DNA of 64,000 bases from Mucilaginibacter glaciei. GTDB lineage: Bacteria > Bacteroidota > Bacteroidia > Sphingobacteriales > Sphingobacteriaceae. A model generated the notes under the pieces. It was not told the DNA's origin. It made no database searches and was given only the letters and a program-made list of their open reading frames with translations. The stretch is from the NCBI RefSeq assembly GCF_014773245.1, contig NZ_JACWMX010000012.1:30289-94288 (forward strand), in the 5' to 3' direction. The translations under genes and the position numbers were made by a program. Positions 43,717-54,327 of the stretch are shown in pieces (position 1 is the first letter of the stretch; every line of letters begins with the position of its first letter).

Positions 43717-46700
43717 ATGGGCAGGAATTGGTACTCCAAATGTTTGTGGCTGTTTATAGGAATTTGCGCTTTGAATCTCAAGGGCGTTGCTGCTGCATAT
43801 GATCCGCCTACCACAGTGACTTTGACCGGCCCATTTACAGGGGGGCAAAGTTTTACCGTTGTGGATGATAAATTCAACGACGCTGCTGCCTGGGCCGCAA
43901 TTTCCGGTCAGACATCAGCTAATGCCATCAGTCTTCAGGTAGTCGATGCTGCCCCGATCACTATCAATTTTACTTATAGCGTCACAGTCAAGGTGGATTA
44001 TTACAGCACGCCCGGTCAGACCACGCCGTTGGTGAAAGACAATCAGACCTTAACGGTTAATTATAACAAAGATCAGGGGACTACGTACTCCGCCGCCTCG
44101 ACCTTGAATTTCCAGGGGGCTTATAAAATGGTGATTACTATTTTGTCCGCAACCTCTTCCGGTTCAACTCCACCGACAGCAGGCATGGTGCAATTGGTGG
44201 GTTCTATTACACCGGACAGGAAATACAACTTCGATCCGGCGGCAGCACTAACTATTACCAATACCAAGTTGATCGGCGCGGCAAGCACCGGGCAGCAGCA
44301 GTTGATACTCTCCTGGACTCCGCCAGCCACGGCGGGGAACGGTGCAGAAGAATACGATCTGGAATGGGCTACGCTCGCATCGGGTGACGCCAATCAGGAT
44401 GTGCTGGACCACGTGACCGGTGCTTACGACGCTTATTGGGCGGGAAGGATGGGTGAGTTGTTTCGAAATAATGCAACGCGTATCACCACGAGCGGCCAAA
44501 GCTATACCCTCAATGTGGTCAGTAATGATGATTATCTGGTAGCCCGGCTACGTCAGGTGCAGTACAATGCCGGAGGAATCAGAGTATCCGGGAACTGGCA
44601 GTATGCTTCCGGTAACGCATTTTTGGGCTGGCGCATCTACGCACCGGGCTCTTCGGGTGCCTCCGGCAATTTTACCTGGCACCAGGCTGATTTTAACTGG
44701 CAGTATGCCGCCGCTTTTGCCGAACAGGGGAAAAAGAAAGAAGTGATCAGTTATTTCGACGGAACACTGCGGGGCAGGCAAACCGTCACGATCAATAATA
44801 CCGATAACGTTCCGGTCGCTCAGGAAAATATATATGATGTATTTGGTCGCCAGGTGGCCAGTATCCTTCCCGCGCCGGTAAAAAATGCGGGTACCAGTGT
44901 GCCATTTCTACATTATTTCCAGAATCTGAATCTAAACGCCGCAGGTAACAGCTATTCTTATACCGATGTGTTAGGTTCCGGAACAACGGCTTGTGAAGTG
45001 AGTCCGGCTATTCTCAGTAATTCAAGCGGCAGCTCAAAATATTACTCCTCATCGAACGACTTTATCAATGATTCGGCTTTTCCTGCCAAAAAGAATATGA
45101 ACAGGTATATTCCGGATGCGCAGCAATATCCATTATCTGTAACGCAGTACACGCCCGACAACACCGGTAGGGTCCGCCTGCAAGGTGGGGTAGGAGCCAC
45201 TTTTCAGCCTGCCCCGGGCACCACGCCCAGTAAGACCACCCGTTATTTTTACGCCAAACCGGAACAATGGGAGCTTGATCAGTTATTCGGCAACGATGTA
45301 GGGTATGCCGAACATTACCTGAAAAACATGGTGGCTGATGCCAATAACCAGGTAAGCATCAGTTATGTGAACGGGAGCGGGAAAACGATCGCTACGGCCT
45401 TGACCGGTGGGACACCTTCCGGCATGGATGCTCTGGCCTCACAAACGAACGTGGTTAGCCAAACCGTACATGTACTTAAAGCAGAACAGTTCAGCTATGA
45501 TAACAGCAACCTGACCCTGTCGGCCAACACGACTTATCTAGCCTCGGCGCCCGAGCAGATCACATTTGCCTACGATATGCCACAGTTGATTTATCGTTTT
45601 ATGCAGGGCAGCACCAGTATATGTAGTAATTGCTATTACGACCTTCATATTAAAGTTGCCGGTTCCTGCGGGGTACTTAAAGATGTGACGGTGCCGATCG
45701 GCGCCAAGGTAGCTAACGCTACCTGCACGGGAGCCGGGGACTACACGAATTCTTTTACCGTTGACTTGCCCTCGGTGGGTGAGTACAATGTTACTTTTGA
45801 ATATGCGCTTTCCAAGTCCACGATAGAAGAGTACGTCGACCGGTTCATCAGTGAGGGGCAGTCAAAAGGAGTAGTATCAAAGGAATGGTTTTTCTTAAAA
45901 CCGGCTTTAACCAGTCTGGACCTTTCCGGTCCGCTTAACGATTGTAAAACGTGCCTGCAAAAATTGGGTGCCCAAGCTGATTTTACCGCCATGGTTACCG
46001 GAAAATTGACTGCATCTGGCGTGGACTTTACGCAATTTTCAACAGCCGAGATTGGGGATTACAATGCTTGGGTCGCAGACAAATACAATATGCTCAAAAC
46101 GAACTGTCAGAATATTGTTGCACAATGTAGCTTTGCAGATTGTAATGATGAAACGAATGCTATGTTGGCGGATGTTTCGCCAGGCGGGCAGTACGCTATG
46201 TTCGACGGATCAAATCAGGCGCTGGAACCACAGATCAATGTACTGTCTAATAACTGGCGGGCTGCCTTCCCGGTACTATCACCTACTCACCCACTTTACA
46301 AGGCTCACCGTTTCACCCTGCCGGATGGTACGGTTTCTTCATTGCACAGCAGTAGCACCGTTACCGCCGATGTTGTGAAATACTGGAAGCCGGAATGGGC
46401 TCAGTATTTGCTATCTTTTCACCCCGAGTATTGCAAACTCCAGTTTTGCATTTCTAATCATCCGAATGCTGAATGGGACGAGCGCGTAAAACAGTTAGCG
46501 TTAAGGTCTACAGATATTTCTTCTATCACCGGTACGACAGGCGGCTTTAGCGACAGCAACGGAGCTTGGTTGATGGATGGTGACCCTTTCTTTAAAGCCG
46601 GAGGCCTGGGATATAGGTATGCTGCTCAGATGAAAGCCGACCTCGATAATTATAGCAAAGCGGTTTTGCCAGATGTTAATCCGGGCCTGCCGGTAAAAAA

Positions 46701-49700
46701 CTTATCCCAGTTCGTTATCTATTCCTTGTACTGCGCCCCCGGTTGTGATAATAACTCACCAAGTAATTGCTGGACGAATTGTATCCCGGCCTGCCGTGTC
46801 AATGACCGGGAGTGGGATTTATACAAAACACTTTACTTCCAGTTGAAAGACAAATATTACAAGCTCAGGCGCAACGGAGCGGACTATTGCGGTGAAACCT
46901 GCCCTGTTGGCCAGCCGGTAGCCTACACCACTAGTAGCTGCGCAACCAAAAATGATTTTTCGATCAGTTACACCAGTGAAGCGGACCTGGTTCCCAATTC
47001 ATGTTTAAACGGATCCACCCCGGTAACTATAACATTCAATGGCAGCGGCGTGAAGGCTGCAACCTATGTTTTTTTATATTATAGTTCTGGTGTTGCTACT
47101 GCAAATTTGCCGTCGTCATTAATTTTTAATACGGGAGAGCGGAAGAAATCTATGTGCCTTCCTGCCGGAATACCTTTGTCGGCTATTCAGATCAGCGCAG
47201 TGAATTGCAGCAATACGCCACCAGCTACCAGCAACCCGTCGACTGGACCAACCAGTCCTCCGGGGGGTGAAGGCACGCAGAATTCCGATTTGATCGCCAG
47301 CTGGCAGCTCAACGGCGACGGGCAGGACGCTTCTATATATAACAATCAGGCTACCATGTACAATGTAACACCTGTTAGCGATAGGTTCGGGCACGCCTTA
47401 GGGGCGCTACAGTTCGATGGTACTTCCTCTTACTTAAGTGTTGCGGATAATCAAGATTTGCGCTTAGCTACTGACTTTACTTTAAATGCCTGGGTTAAAG
47501 TAGATGCTTATAGTCTCTCGAACGTTTCTACAATTTTAAGCAAACGGAAAGAAAGTAATATACAAGGCTGGTTATGGGGGATCAACGGAATGAGTGCCAC
47601 AACTCCCAAGGTTGTCAGCTTTGGACCGGGCGGTACGGGTGTTAATGCAACAGGGAACACCGTAGTACCGCTTTCGTCGGTAGGGACTAAGCAGTGGCAT
47701 ATGATTACAGCCGTATATACTAAAAACACCAGTAATTTGGCCATATATGTTGACGGCGTTTTAGATAAAAACACCAACATCGCGACACCCGACGGGACGC
47801 TGGTTACCCCTTTGCTGATTGGCCGGGATGCGGGAAATCCTCAAAACGGCTATTATTTTAAAGGGGCAATGGATGATATCCGCATGTACAAGATCATCTT
47901 ATCTGCTAGTGCGATCCAGGATTTATACCTGGCACCGGATAACTACACGGTAAAAGGTACCGATTTTTTTATCAGCGACATAGCCGAAAATACTCAGAAT
48001 CCTACAAATTCGGCACAAACGGGCACTTTGTTAACCATTAAGGTTAAACCGAACATTATGATGGCAACCCGGCCAACAATGCACGCTATGCTCACTTACA
48101 GTTACCCCAGTGTTGGGAATGCAGGAAATGAAACGGCTTTTCTTCCAGTCGATATCAGCAGTAGTACGAATACCGGCAATGCTTTTATCGCTTCTCCGCC
48201 GCAGAACATATTTGGGTTATACATCACCGGCAATGTGCCGGCGGCAACCGGTCAGTCAACAGACAATGGATGCGGTCAGGCTTACATCAACAAGACTTCC
48301 CGTTTTGATGCTATTTCTACAATGAATGATTTTCCGGCCAATCGGGCTGCTGCAAATGCGGTCAATGATCTCGCGCTCCAGGATCAGGTGAAAAGTAACT
48401 GTGAAGGTAATGCTGACCGTTGGATGGCCGCCCTGGCTGATGGTTTGCAATCTTCAACCGCCTACGTCGGAAAGGAGGGCCCTTTACGAACTGCGCTGAT
48501 CAACTTCTGCGCCAACAATGGTGATGCTTCGCACCCTTTTGGCGCTTCGACTACGACAAAGACAGGCAGCGCTAACCCGGATGCGCCGTACAGGAGTTTT
48601 AGTGACATCATCAAGGCACAGTTGACGCTGACAAACTTTACCAGCGCGCTGAATCCCTGGCTGCTTGATGGCCCATATCCTTTCGATGTGACCATGCAGT
48701 TGGCTAATACTACCATTTCACAGAGCAACACGGCTATTTGCAGCCTGTTGAATAATTTGAACACAGCGTACCAGGCTTCTCCCTTGAGTAACACGCAAAG
48801 TTTCTATCAGTACCTGGTCACCACTTACGGCGCTGCGATGACCCTCAGCCCGGCCGGTTTAACTGATCTGCAAAATTCCTGTTCCAGCTGTAATTTTGTT
48901 TTACAGAACGATCTGGATCTACCGGTGTTCCTGGTTCCCGCTGCGAAAGGCTGCATCACCACTGCAGAATATACCGCAGAAAAAAATAATCTTACAACAG
49001 TACAGGTACCGGGTTTGAGCAGCAGCGACCCTAACTATTCTATCATTCTGACCAACTTTTTGAACCAGAAATTCGGCTTTTCCCTTGCTTTCTCGGATTA
49101 TACTACTTTTGAAAGCAGCGGCCTGCCTTTGCTTTGCAATCAGCCAGCCTACCGCTCGGTAACGGTAAGTGCATACGCGGAAATGGAAAGCCTGCTTGCT
49201 CAGGCCAACTATAACAGTAAAAGAACCTACGAGACGTACCTTACCGATCAGCGGAATACTTTCCGGCTCAATTATATCAATACCTGTTCAACGGCACGCG
49301 GCTACACAGATATGACCATTAATCGCCGTAATTACCATTTTACCCTATATTATTATGACCAAGCCGATAACCTCGTCAGGACTGTTCCGCCGGAGGGCGT
49401 TGACCTGGTTGACGCGAGCCGTTTCGATCTGATTGATCAGGCCAGGGTAACTGCGGCAACCACCAGTACTACCGGGCCGTATGCCGGACCAGCCGCAAAT
49501 GCCGATAAGACCACTGCATTTACCGATCTGTCGACCGTGCTTTCAGCACCCACGGGTGCAGTTGAAATGTGGCTGTACAATTCCAAACCCGGCAGTTATC
49601 ATATCGTGGAAGTAACGCCAGATGATAAGTATCTGTTCCAGGTCTCTATAATTGGTCAGTGGCTGACGGTAGACGTATACCCAACTACAAAGCCATCAGC

Positions 49701-52700
49701 GACGACATTCAAGCTTATGCCGGCAACAGGTCATTATACCGCCAATATTTATGGTGCACTGCCGCTCGGCCTGTATGTCCATCTGGTTTTTCAGGGTAAT
49801 AATCTTGGCGCGGGGACCAATACCCCGCAACTTTACCTGAACGGCACACAGGTTTTCCTTAACAGCCAGGCGGTACGTGAAGCCAATCAGCAGGCGGGTT
49901 TTACAATCAAGGCAACTTCTACCAGCGTTACCCTGCCGGACGACCTGGCTAATTTAAAACATATGCGCCTGTACACGCACCTACTATCCCAAGCCGTGAT
50001 CAGTGCAAATGCAACAGACCTTTATTTTAACACGACGGATAATACCAGTACCTCCTGGAGCCGGTTTAATACGCCGGCCACCGGTGCTCCAACGACGATC
50101 AGTCCGACCACTACTGTGGAGGCTTCCAATGGAGAGTACTTTCCGGGCCACAGATTAGCGACCACCTATGTTTATAATGCAACTAACCAGGTTTCCCAGC
50201 AATTCTCTCCTGATGGCGGCACAAACCGTTTCTGGTACGATATGCTCAGCAGACTTGTGATCTCTCAAAATGATAAACAAACCGGCGGAGCTAACTTTAG
50301 CTATACAGCATATGACAACTTAGGACGAATCAGCGAAGTTGGCCAAAAGAACCAGACAACTGTAACCTTGCCCTCTCCAGGTTATTTGGATGATACGGCC
50401 ATAAATAATTTTAATGGCGCGGGTACGAACAGTCAGATCACCCGTACCTGGTATGACGCATTGCCGGCGGTGGCAAACGGCTTGCAAAATTTTACGCAGA
50501 CTAACCTCCGCAAAAGGGTCGCCGCAACAGCGTATGCAGATGCACAGGCAGGCCCCTGCCTGAATGCTACTTATTATAGTTATGATATCGACGGTAATGT
50601 CAATACCCTTTGGCAACAGGTTAACGGATTGGGAACGAAGAAGGTAAATTATGAATATGACCTGATCAGCGGGAAAGTAAATTTCGTCGCTTACCAACCG
50701 GGTCAGAATGACCAGTTCTATTATAAATATGATTACGACGCAGAAAACCGGTTAACGGCAGCGTGGACAGGTACCGGCGCAATGCTGCGCCCGGTGGCGG
50801 GTAGTTTACTGCTGGATGGAAACAAACGCCTGGAAGCAGAATATTTTTATTATTTGCATGGCCCATTGGCCAGAGTTGAACTGGGGCCACAAAACGGCAA
50901 GGTGCAGGGTATCGACTATGCCTATACGCTGCAAGGCTGGCTGAAAGGGGTTAACAACCAAAGCACGGCGCAAACAACGGACATTGGGCAGGACAGGATC
51001 AGTACGGGGAATGCTACAATACCGAAAGACGCCTATGCTTACTCACTGGGGTATTACAACGGTGACTATCAGCCGGCAGGCACGACCGCCGCACTCGGCT
51101 TTAACATGAGCTACAGCGCGCAGTCCGGCGATGTCAGCGGGCAGAACCTTTATAATGGAAACATCAGTAACAGCACGCTTTCGATCAGCCAGTTCAACAG
51201 CGGCGCGCCGATAGGGTATAGTTACCGCTATGACCAGTTGAACCGCCTGAAGAAAATGCGCCAGCATACCGGAATCAGCGGTGCCTGGAACGGCACAAGC
51301 GCGACCAATGATTACAAGGAAGATATCACGTATGATGGTAACGGCAATATCCTTACTTATTTAAGAAACGGCGCGGCTGCAAGCAGCAGCCAGAGCATGG
51401 ATAATTTGAGCTATAATTATGCCCGTGATGCGAATGGTAAACTGACCAGTAACAAGTTGCAGTATATCGCCGACGCTGTTGCGACCAGCAATTATGCAAA
51501 TGATCTGCGGAACCAAACAAACACGACCAATTACCGTTACGACGCGATAGGTAATATGACCTATGATGCGCAAAGCAATATAACCGGCCCGTCGAATGAC
51601 CTGAATAACGGTATCAACTGGAGCGTATACGGAAAGATCCAAACCATTAATAATTCCGTCACAGGGAACATAATCTATCAATACGATGCCGCGGGGAACC
51701 GTGTCAGTAAAACAGCAGGCGGGCTGACCACTTACTATGTGAGAGATGCGCAAGGGAATACCCTTGCGGTATACGATAATGGAGGAAGCAACATTAACTG
51801 GAAAGAGCAAATACTTTATGGCTCGTCCCGCCTGGGCACCTGGACGCCGAATATGGTCTACAACGCCGCGATACCGAACTCAGACGGCGCCATATCCAGT
51901 TTTATCGCAGGTAAACGCTTCTATGAACTGAACAACCATTTAGGCAATGTGCTGGCTACTGTTACTGACAGACGTACTTGGAGTGGCACAAGCCTTACCC
52001 CGGACGTTGCCTCTGCCCAGGATTATTATCCATTTGGTATGCTGCAGCCTAACCGCCAGTTTACGCAAAGCGGTACGGGATATACCTACGGGTTTAACGG
52101 GAAGGAGAATGATAATGAGGTGAAGGGCGTAGGAAATCAAGTAGATTTCGGTGCCCGCGCCTATGACCCGAGGATTGGCAGATGGTTTAGCCCGGATAAA
52201 GTAGGGAAACCATCATATTCATCCTATCAGTTTTCTAAAGATTCGCCAACAAATTATGTTGACCCTGATGGTAATGACGAGATACATTTTTATTATTATA
52301 CTCAACAGAACTTAGATAAAAATGGTAAAGCATATACAAGTATTTCTGTATGGTCTCAAATAATTGAAAATGGTCAATTAGCACATACTTTTTTTGTGCA
52401 CCCGGAGTTAGGTAAAGCTGTTCAAATTCATCCTTTTGAAGCAGGTTCAAATATAGCCAACCAACATTCGTTTAGTGCCTCCCGCAATGATCTTGCTATG
52501 GCCAGTGTAACCAAATATTTGTATGGTATGGCACAAGTTCATACAGATGATTATGAATATTTAGGTAAATTATTATTAGCCGACCCATCGGTAACACGGC
52601 ATTATGCCAATAATGCAGCTTGGTCAAGAGCTTTTTCTGGAGCGGAATTGCAGGTAAGTTCGGCAAACTTCGGACGGAAAGTATTAAATACAAGTGAAAC

Positions 52701-53109
52701 AGTTTATGGTATCATTGATGGCTACAATCTTGTAAAAGGTGGAGTGTCAAGTGTCATAAAAGCATTTGATGCTTATAAAGGTTTAACTACATCAGAACTT
52801 GTAGCTAAAGCTGCGGTAAAAGCTGAAATATCGGTTGGGGGAACCGGAAGGTTCGCTGGTACTGCAAAGCACACATATGCAAATACTCTTCTAAGCCGTT
52901 ATCAAAGTATTCACGGTAGCAGGGGCTTAGAGTTCAATTCTTATTTCAATAACGGCGTTGGAAATAGGGGGTTTTTAGATATTATTAATAACAACACTAA
53001 AACGATTTTTGACTTTAAGTTTGGAGATGCTACAATGGGTTCATCTCAATATTCAAAATATTCAAGAAATTTCCCTGGTTATACAATTGAAATAGTGAAA
53101 CCTAAATAA
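43717..53109 (+). CDS. Giant Rhs polymorphic toxin with LamG domain and nuclease-like tip (3130 aa)
   Basis: A 3130-residue exported Rhs protein. It has a signal peptide (LWLFIGICALNLKGVAAA) and beta-rich N-terminal domains. A LamG/ConA-like domain spans about residues 1190-1405 (GALQFDGTSSYLSV; TLNAWVKVD; YVDGVLD). YD repeats run from about 2150, and the Rhs core lies at about 2768-2850 (DYYPFGMLQ; GFNGKENDNE; ARAYDPRIGRWFSPDKVGK). After DPDGND the DNA turns AT-rich and a variable tip of about 280 residues begins. The tip has a PD-(D/E)xK-like pattern: Glu3072, Asp3088 (GFLDII), Asp3099-Phe-Lys3101 (FDFKFG), suggesting a DNase. A probable immunity gene follows 4 bp later. Contact-dependent delivery is inferred from the family. 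Confidence 0.88.
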   Translation: MGRNWYSKCLWLFIGICALNLKGVAAAYDPPTTVTLTGPFTGGQSFTVVDDKFNDAAAWAAISGQTSANAISLQVVDAAPITINFTYSVTVKVDYYSTPGQTTPLVKDNQTLTVNYNKDQGTTYSAASTLNFQGAYKMVITILSATSSGSTPPTAGMVQLVGSITPDRKYNFDPAAALTITNTKLIGAASTGQQQLILSWTPPATAGNGAEEYDLEWATLASGDANQDVLDHVTGAYDAYWAGRMGELFRNNATRITTSGQSYTLNVVSNDDYLVARLRQVQYNAGGIRVSGNWQYASGNAFLGWRIYAPGSSGASGNFTWHQADFNWQYAAAFAEQGKKKEVISYFDGTLRGRQTVTINNTDNVPVAQENIYDVFGRQVASILPAPVKNAGTSVPFLHYFQNLNLNAAGNSYSYTDVLGSGTTACEVSPAILSNSSGSSKYYSSSNDFINDSAFPAKKNMNRYIPDAQQYPLSVTQYTPDNTGRVRLQGGVGATFQPAPGTTPSKTTRYFYAKPEQWELDQLFGNDVGYAEHYLKNMVADANNQVSISYVNGSGKTIATALTGGTPSGMDALASQTNVVSQTVHVLKAEQFSYDNSNLTLSANTTYLASAPEQITFAYDMPQLIYRFMQGSTSICSNCYYDLHIKVAGSCGVLKDVTVPIGAKVANATCTGAGDYTNSFTVDLPSVGEYNVTFEYALSKSTIEEYVDRFISEGQSKGVVSKEWFFLKPALTSLDLSGPLNDCKTCLQKLGAQADFTAMVTGKLTASGVDFTQFSTAEIGDYNAWVADKYNMLKTNCQNIVAQCSFADCNDETNAMLADVSPGGQYAMFDGSNQALEPQINVLSNNWRAAFPVLSPTHPLYKAHRFTLPDGTVSSLHSSSTVTADVVKYWKPEWAQYLLSFHPEYCKLQFCISNHPNAEWDERVKQLALRSTDISSITGTTGGFSDSNGAWLMDGDPFFKAGGLGYRYAAQMKADLDNYSKAVLPDVNPGLPVKNLSQFVIYSLYCAPGCDNNSPSNCWTNCIPACRVNDREWDLYKTLYFQLKDKYYKLRRNGADYCGETCPVGQPVAYTTSSCATKNDFSISYTSEADLVPNSCLNGSTPVTITFNGSGVKAATYVFLYYSSGVATANLPSSLIFNTGERKKSMCLPAGIPLSAIQISAVNCSNTPPATSNPSTGPTSPPGGEGTQNSDLIASWQLNGDGQDASIYNNQATMYNVTPVSDRFGHALGALQFDGTSSYLSVADNQDLRLATDFTLNAWVKVDAYSLSNVSTILSKRKESNIQGWLWGINGMSATTPKVVSFGPGGTGVNATGNTVVPLSSVGTKQWHMITAVYTKNTSNLAIYVDGVLDKNTNIATPDGTLVTPLLIGRDAGNPQNGYYFKGAMDDIRMYKIILSASAIQDLYLAPDNYTVKGTDFFISDIAENTQNPTNSAQTGTLLTIKVKPNIMMATRPTMHAMLTYSYPSVGNAGNETAFLPVDISSSTNTGNAFIASPPQNIFGLYITGNVPAATGQSTDNGCGQAYINKTSRFDAISTMNDFPANRAAANAVNDLALQDQVKSNCEGNADRWMAALADGLQSSTAYVGKEGPLRTALINFCANNGDASHPFGASTTTKTGSANPDAPYRSFSDIIKAQLTLTNFTSALNPWLLDGPYPFDVTMQLANTTISQSNTAICSLLNNLNTAYQASPLSNTQSFYQYLVTTYGAAMTLSPAGLTDLQNSCSSCNFVLQNDLDLPVFLVPAAKGCITTAEYTAEKNNLTTVQVPGLSSSDPNYSIILTNFLNQKFGFSLAFSDYTTFESSGLPLLCNQPAYRSVTVSAYAEMESLLAQANYNSKRTYETYLTDQRNTFRLNYINTCSTARGYTDMTINRRNYHFTLYYYDQADNLVRTVPPEGVDLVDASRFDLIDQARVTAATTSTTGPYAGPAANADKTTAFTDLSTVLSAPTGAVEMWLYNSKPGSYHIVEVTPDDKYLFQVSIIGQWLTVDVYPTTKPSATTFKLMPATGHYTANIYGALPLGLYVHLVFQGNNLGAGTNTPQLYLNGTQVFLNSQAVREANQQAGFTIKATSTSVTLPDDLANLKHMRLYTHLLSQAVISANATDLYFNTTDNTSTSWSRFNTPATGAPTTISPTTTVEASNGEYFPGHRLATTYVYNATNQVSQQFSPDGGTNRFWYDMLSRLVISQNDKQTGGANFSYTAYDNLGRISEVGQKNQTTVTLPSPGYLDDTAINNFNGAGTNSQITRTWYDALPAVANGLQNFTQTNLRKRVAATAYADAQAGPCLNATYYSYDIDGNVNTLWQQVNGLGTKKVNYEYDLISGKVNFVAYQPGQNDQFYYKYDYDAENRLTAAWTGTGAMLRPVAGSLLLDGNKRLEAEYFYYLHGPLARVELGPQNGKVQGIDYAYTLQGWLKGVNNQSTAQTTDIGQDRISTGNATIPKDAYAYSLGYYNGDYQPAGTTAALGFNMSYSAQSGDVSGQNLYNGNISNSTLSISQFNSGAPIGYSYRYDQLNRLKKMRQHTGISGAWNGTSATNDYKEDITYDGNGNILTYLRNGAAASSSQSMDNLSYNYARDANGKLTSNKLQYIADAVATSNYANDLRNQTNTTNYRYDAIGNMTYDAQSNITGPSNDLNNGINWSVYGKIQTINNSVTGNIIYQYDAAGNRVSKTAGGLTTYYVRDAQGNTLAVYDNGGSNINWKEQILYGSSRLGTWTPNMVYNAAIPNSDGAISSFIAGKRFYELNNHLGNVLATVTDRRTWSGTSLTPDVASAQDYYPFGMLQPNRQFTQSGTGYTYGFNGKENDNEVKGVGNQVDFGARAYDPRIGRWFSPDKVGKPSYSSYQFSKDSPTNYVDPDGNDEIHFYYYTQQNLDKNGKAYTSISVWSQIIENGQLAHTFFVHPELGKAVQIHPFEAGSNIANQHSFSASRNDLAMASVTKYLYGMAQVHTDDYEYLGKLLLADPSVTRHYANNAAWSRAFSGAELQVSSANFGRKVLNTSETVYGIIDGYNLVKGGVSSVIKAFDAYKGLTTSELVAKAAVKAEISVGGTGRFAGTAKHTYANTLLSRYQSIHGSRGLEFNSYFNNGVGNRGFLDIINNNTKTIFDFKFGDATMGSSQYSKYSRNFPGYTIEIVKPK
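52081..52133 (+). repeat. 53-bp exact Rhs-core repeat, copy 1 (in the expressed gene)
   Basis: This segment, encoding YTYGFNGKENDNEVKGVG at residues 2789-2806, is identical to 60501-60553 at the start of the orphan tip. The flanking bases differ on both sides. Both copies are in the same phase, so recombination between them keeps the reading frame. Confidence 0.95.
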
Positions 53110-53113
53110 TAAA

Positions 53114-53803
53114 ATGACAAATAATGTTAAAATAGACAAGAAAGCAATTAATAAGGATTGGAAAATAGCCTTTCCTGAACTGGAAGCGTTTGGTCAATTC
53201 AAATTTTATGAAATAGTGGGAGCTATCATTATAGGGTTTGAGCTAATAAAATTACCCGGAATCGATGCTTATAGACCCCATTTTGTTTGCTATCCGTTAT
53301 GGAAAAAAAATATAAAGGAGTGTTTAGATGTGCCGGCTATATTGATAGAAATCAAAAAAAGCAATGGGGGACAATTTTCTATTTCCTTCGGAGACCATAG
53401 TAATCAGTTTTTAGAAGTTATGAAATCTATAAGGAAACAGATTGATATAAATATGAATGGAGAGGTTCTATTAAGTGATTTATTTATTCTTATTGATAAT
53501 TACTCCCAAAGACCACCACAAGGAGCCGCGCCCAATTCATATCTGCAAGCAAGGTTATCTGAGTTTAAATTATATTGTGCTTTATATACTGACAACGCTA
53601 ACCAAATTCAATGTGTATTAGATGAAATTCAACAAAAGAATTGGGATGTGGAACACTTTCTATTATGGAATGTGGATTTAAAAAAATGGTTAAATAGTTT
53701 ACACAAAACAATACTTAATAAAAATGTTTTCCTAAATCAAATAGAAGTAAATTTAAAAGACGAAAAAATAAATAGCCTAAAGAAAAATAAGCTTTTGGGA
53801 TAG
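53114..53803 (+). CDS. Probable immunity protein for the Rhs nuclease tip
   Basis: A 229-residue soluble protein with no signal peptide, rich in Lys, Asn and Ile and encoded by AT-rich DNA like the toxin tip. It starts 4 bp after the Rhs stop. This is the standard position of the cognate immunity gene in polymorphic toxin loci, and a cytoplasmic location fits a DNase tip. I do not recognise the family: text such as FELIKLPGIDAYRPHFVCYP and VPAILIEIKKSNGGQFSISF is not diagnostic to me. The claim rests on position, size and composition. Confidence 0.7.
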   Translation: MTNNVKIDKKAINKDWKIAFPELEAFGQFKFYEIVGAIIIGFELIKLPGIDAYRPHFVCYPLWKKNIKECLDVPAILIEIKKSNGGQFSISFGDHSNQFLEVMKSIRKQIDINMNGEVLLSDLFILIDNYSQRPPQGAAPNSYLQARLSEFKLYCALYTDNANQIQCVLDEIQQKNWDVEHFLLWNVDLKKWLNSLHKTILNKNVFLNQIEVNLKDEKINSLKKNKLLG

Positions 53804-53897
53804 TATTTTGAATTACCCAACCAGTAACCGGCAATTACCAATACACCTATCCATCATAAAAGCGAACAAAAGGTCACGATAAAACTGTTCCACAAAG

Positions 53898-54263
53898 TTA
53901 TAGTGTCGCCACATTCTTTTGGAAGAAGTCCTTAAACTTCTTGTTGGTGAGCATTTTGTCAATCAGTTTGAAAATAGTTTGCTTATCATCCTCGTCAAGC
54001 TGTTGAATGAGGCGCATTTGTTCAACGGCGGTTTTGTCCTCTAAGATCACTTCTGCAGGCACTTTGCCGTCATAATTAATGACCTGGTCGGTGGTGAGGT
54101 TAAAGAGCTGCGCCATCTTTTGCAGTTCGTCTACGGTTAAAGCACGTAAACCCTTTTCGATCTTGCTGTAAGCAGATTTGTCAACGCCGATGTGCGTTGC
54201 TACCTCGATCTGCTTGAGGTTCTTTTCTTCCCGTATGTCTTTTATGTTATCTGCCAGGCTCAT
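53898..54263 (-). CDS. Xre-family transcriptional repressor
   Basis: A 121-residue regulator with an N-terminal helix-turn-helix: SLADNIKDIREEKNLKQIEV, then ATHIGVDKSAYSKIEKGLRA, the standard Xre/Cro layout. The C-terminal half is helical and may dimerise. ATG 54263 is chosen; a TTG three codons upstream is also in frame. It is divergent from the AAA+ gene, and two palindromes with related half-sites (54276-54293 and 54358-54380) lie in the gap, so it most likely represses its own and the AAA+/recombinase promoter, as in phages and integrative elements. Confidence 0.9.
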   Translation of the reverse strand: MSLADNIKDIREEKNLKQIEVATHIGVDKSAYSKIEKGLRALTVDELQKMAQLFNLTTDQVINYDGKVPAEVILEDKTAVEQMRLIQQLDEDDKQTIFKLIDKMLTNKKFKDFFQKNVATL

Positions 54264-54275
54264 ATTGTTCAAAAG

Positions 54276-54293
54276 TAGTGTTAAATAACACTA
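54276..54293. promoter_or_regulatory. Operator palindrome 1 for the Xre regulator
   Basis: A perfect 18-bp palindrome TAGTGTTAAATAACACTA, 12 bp upstream of the Xre start codon. Its half-site TAGTGTT resembles TAGTGGT of the second palindrome at 54358-54380. Confidence 0.7.
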
Positions 54294-54327
54294 TTGTCAA
54301 TATGTGTTTAATATGTAAACTTTATAG

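Noticed and set aside
32243..53803. A type VI secretion-linked Rhs locus.
   Set aside because: No VgrG, PAAR, Hcp or EagR-like gene is present and the Rhs proteins start with Sec-type signal peptides.
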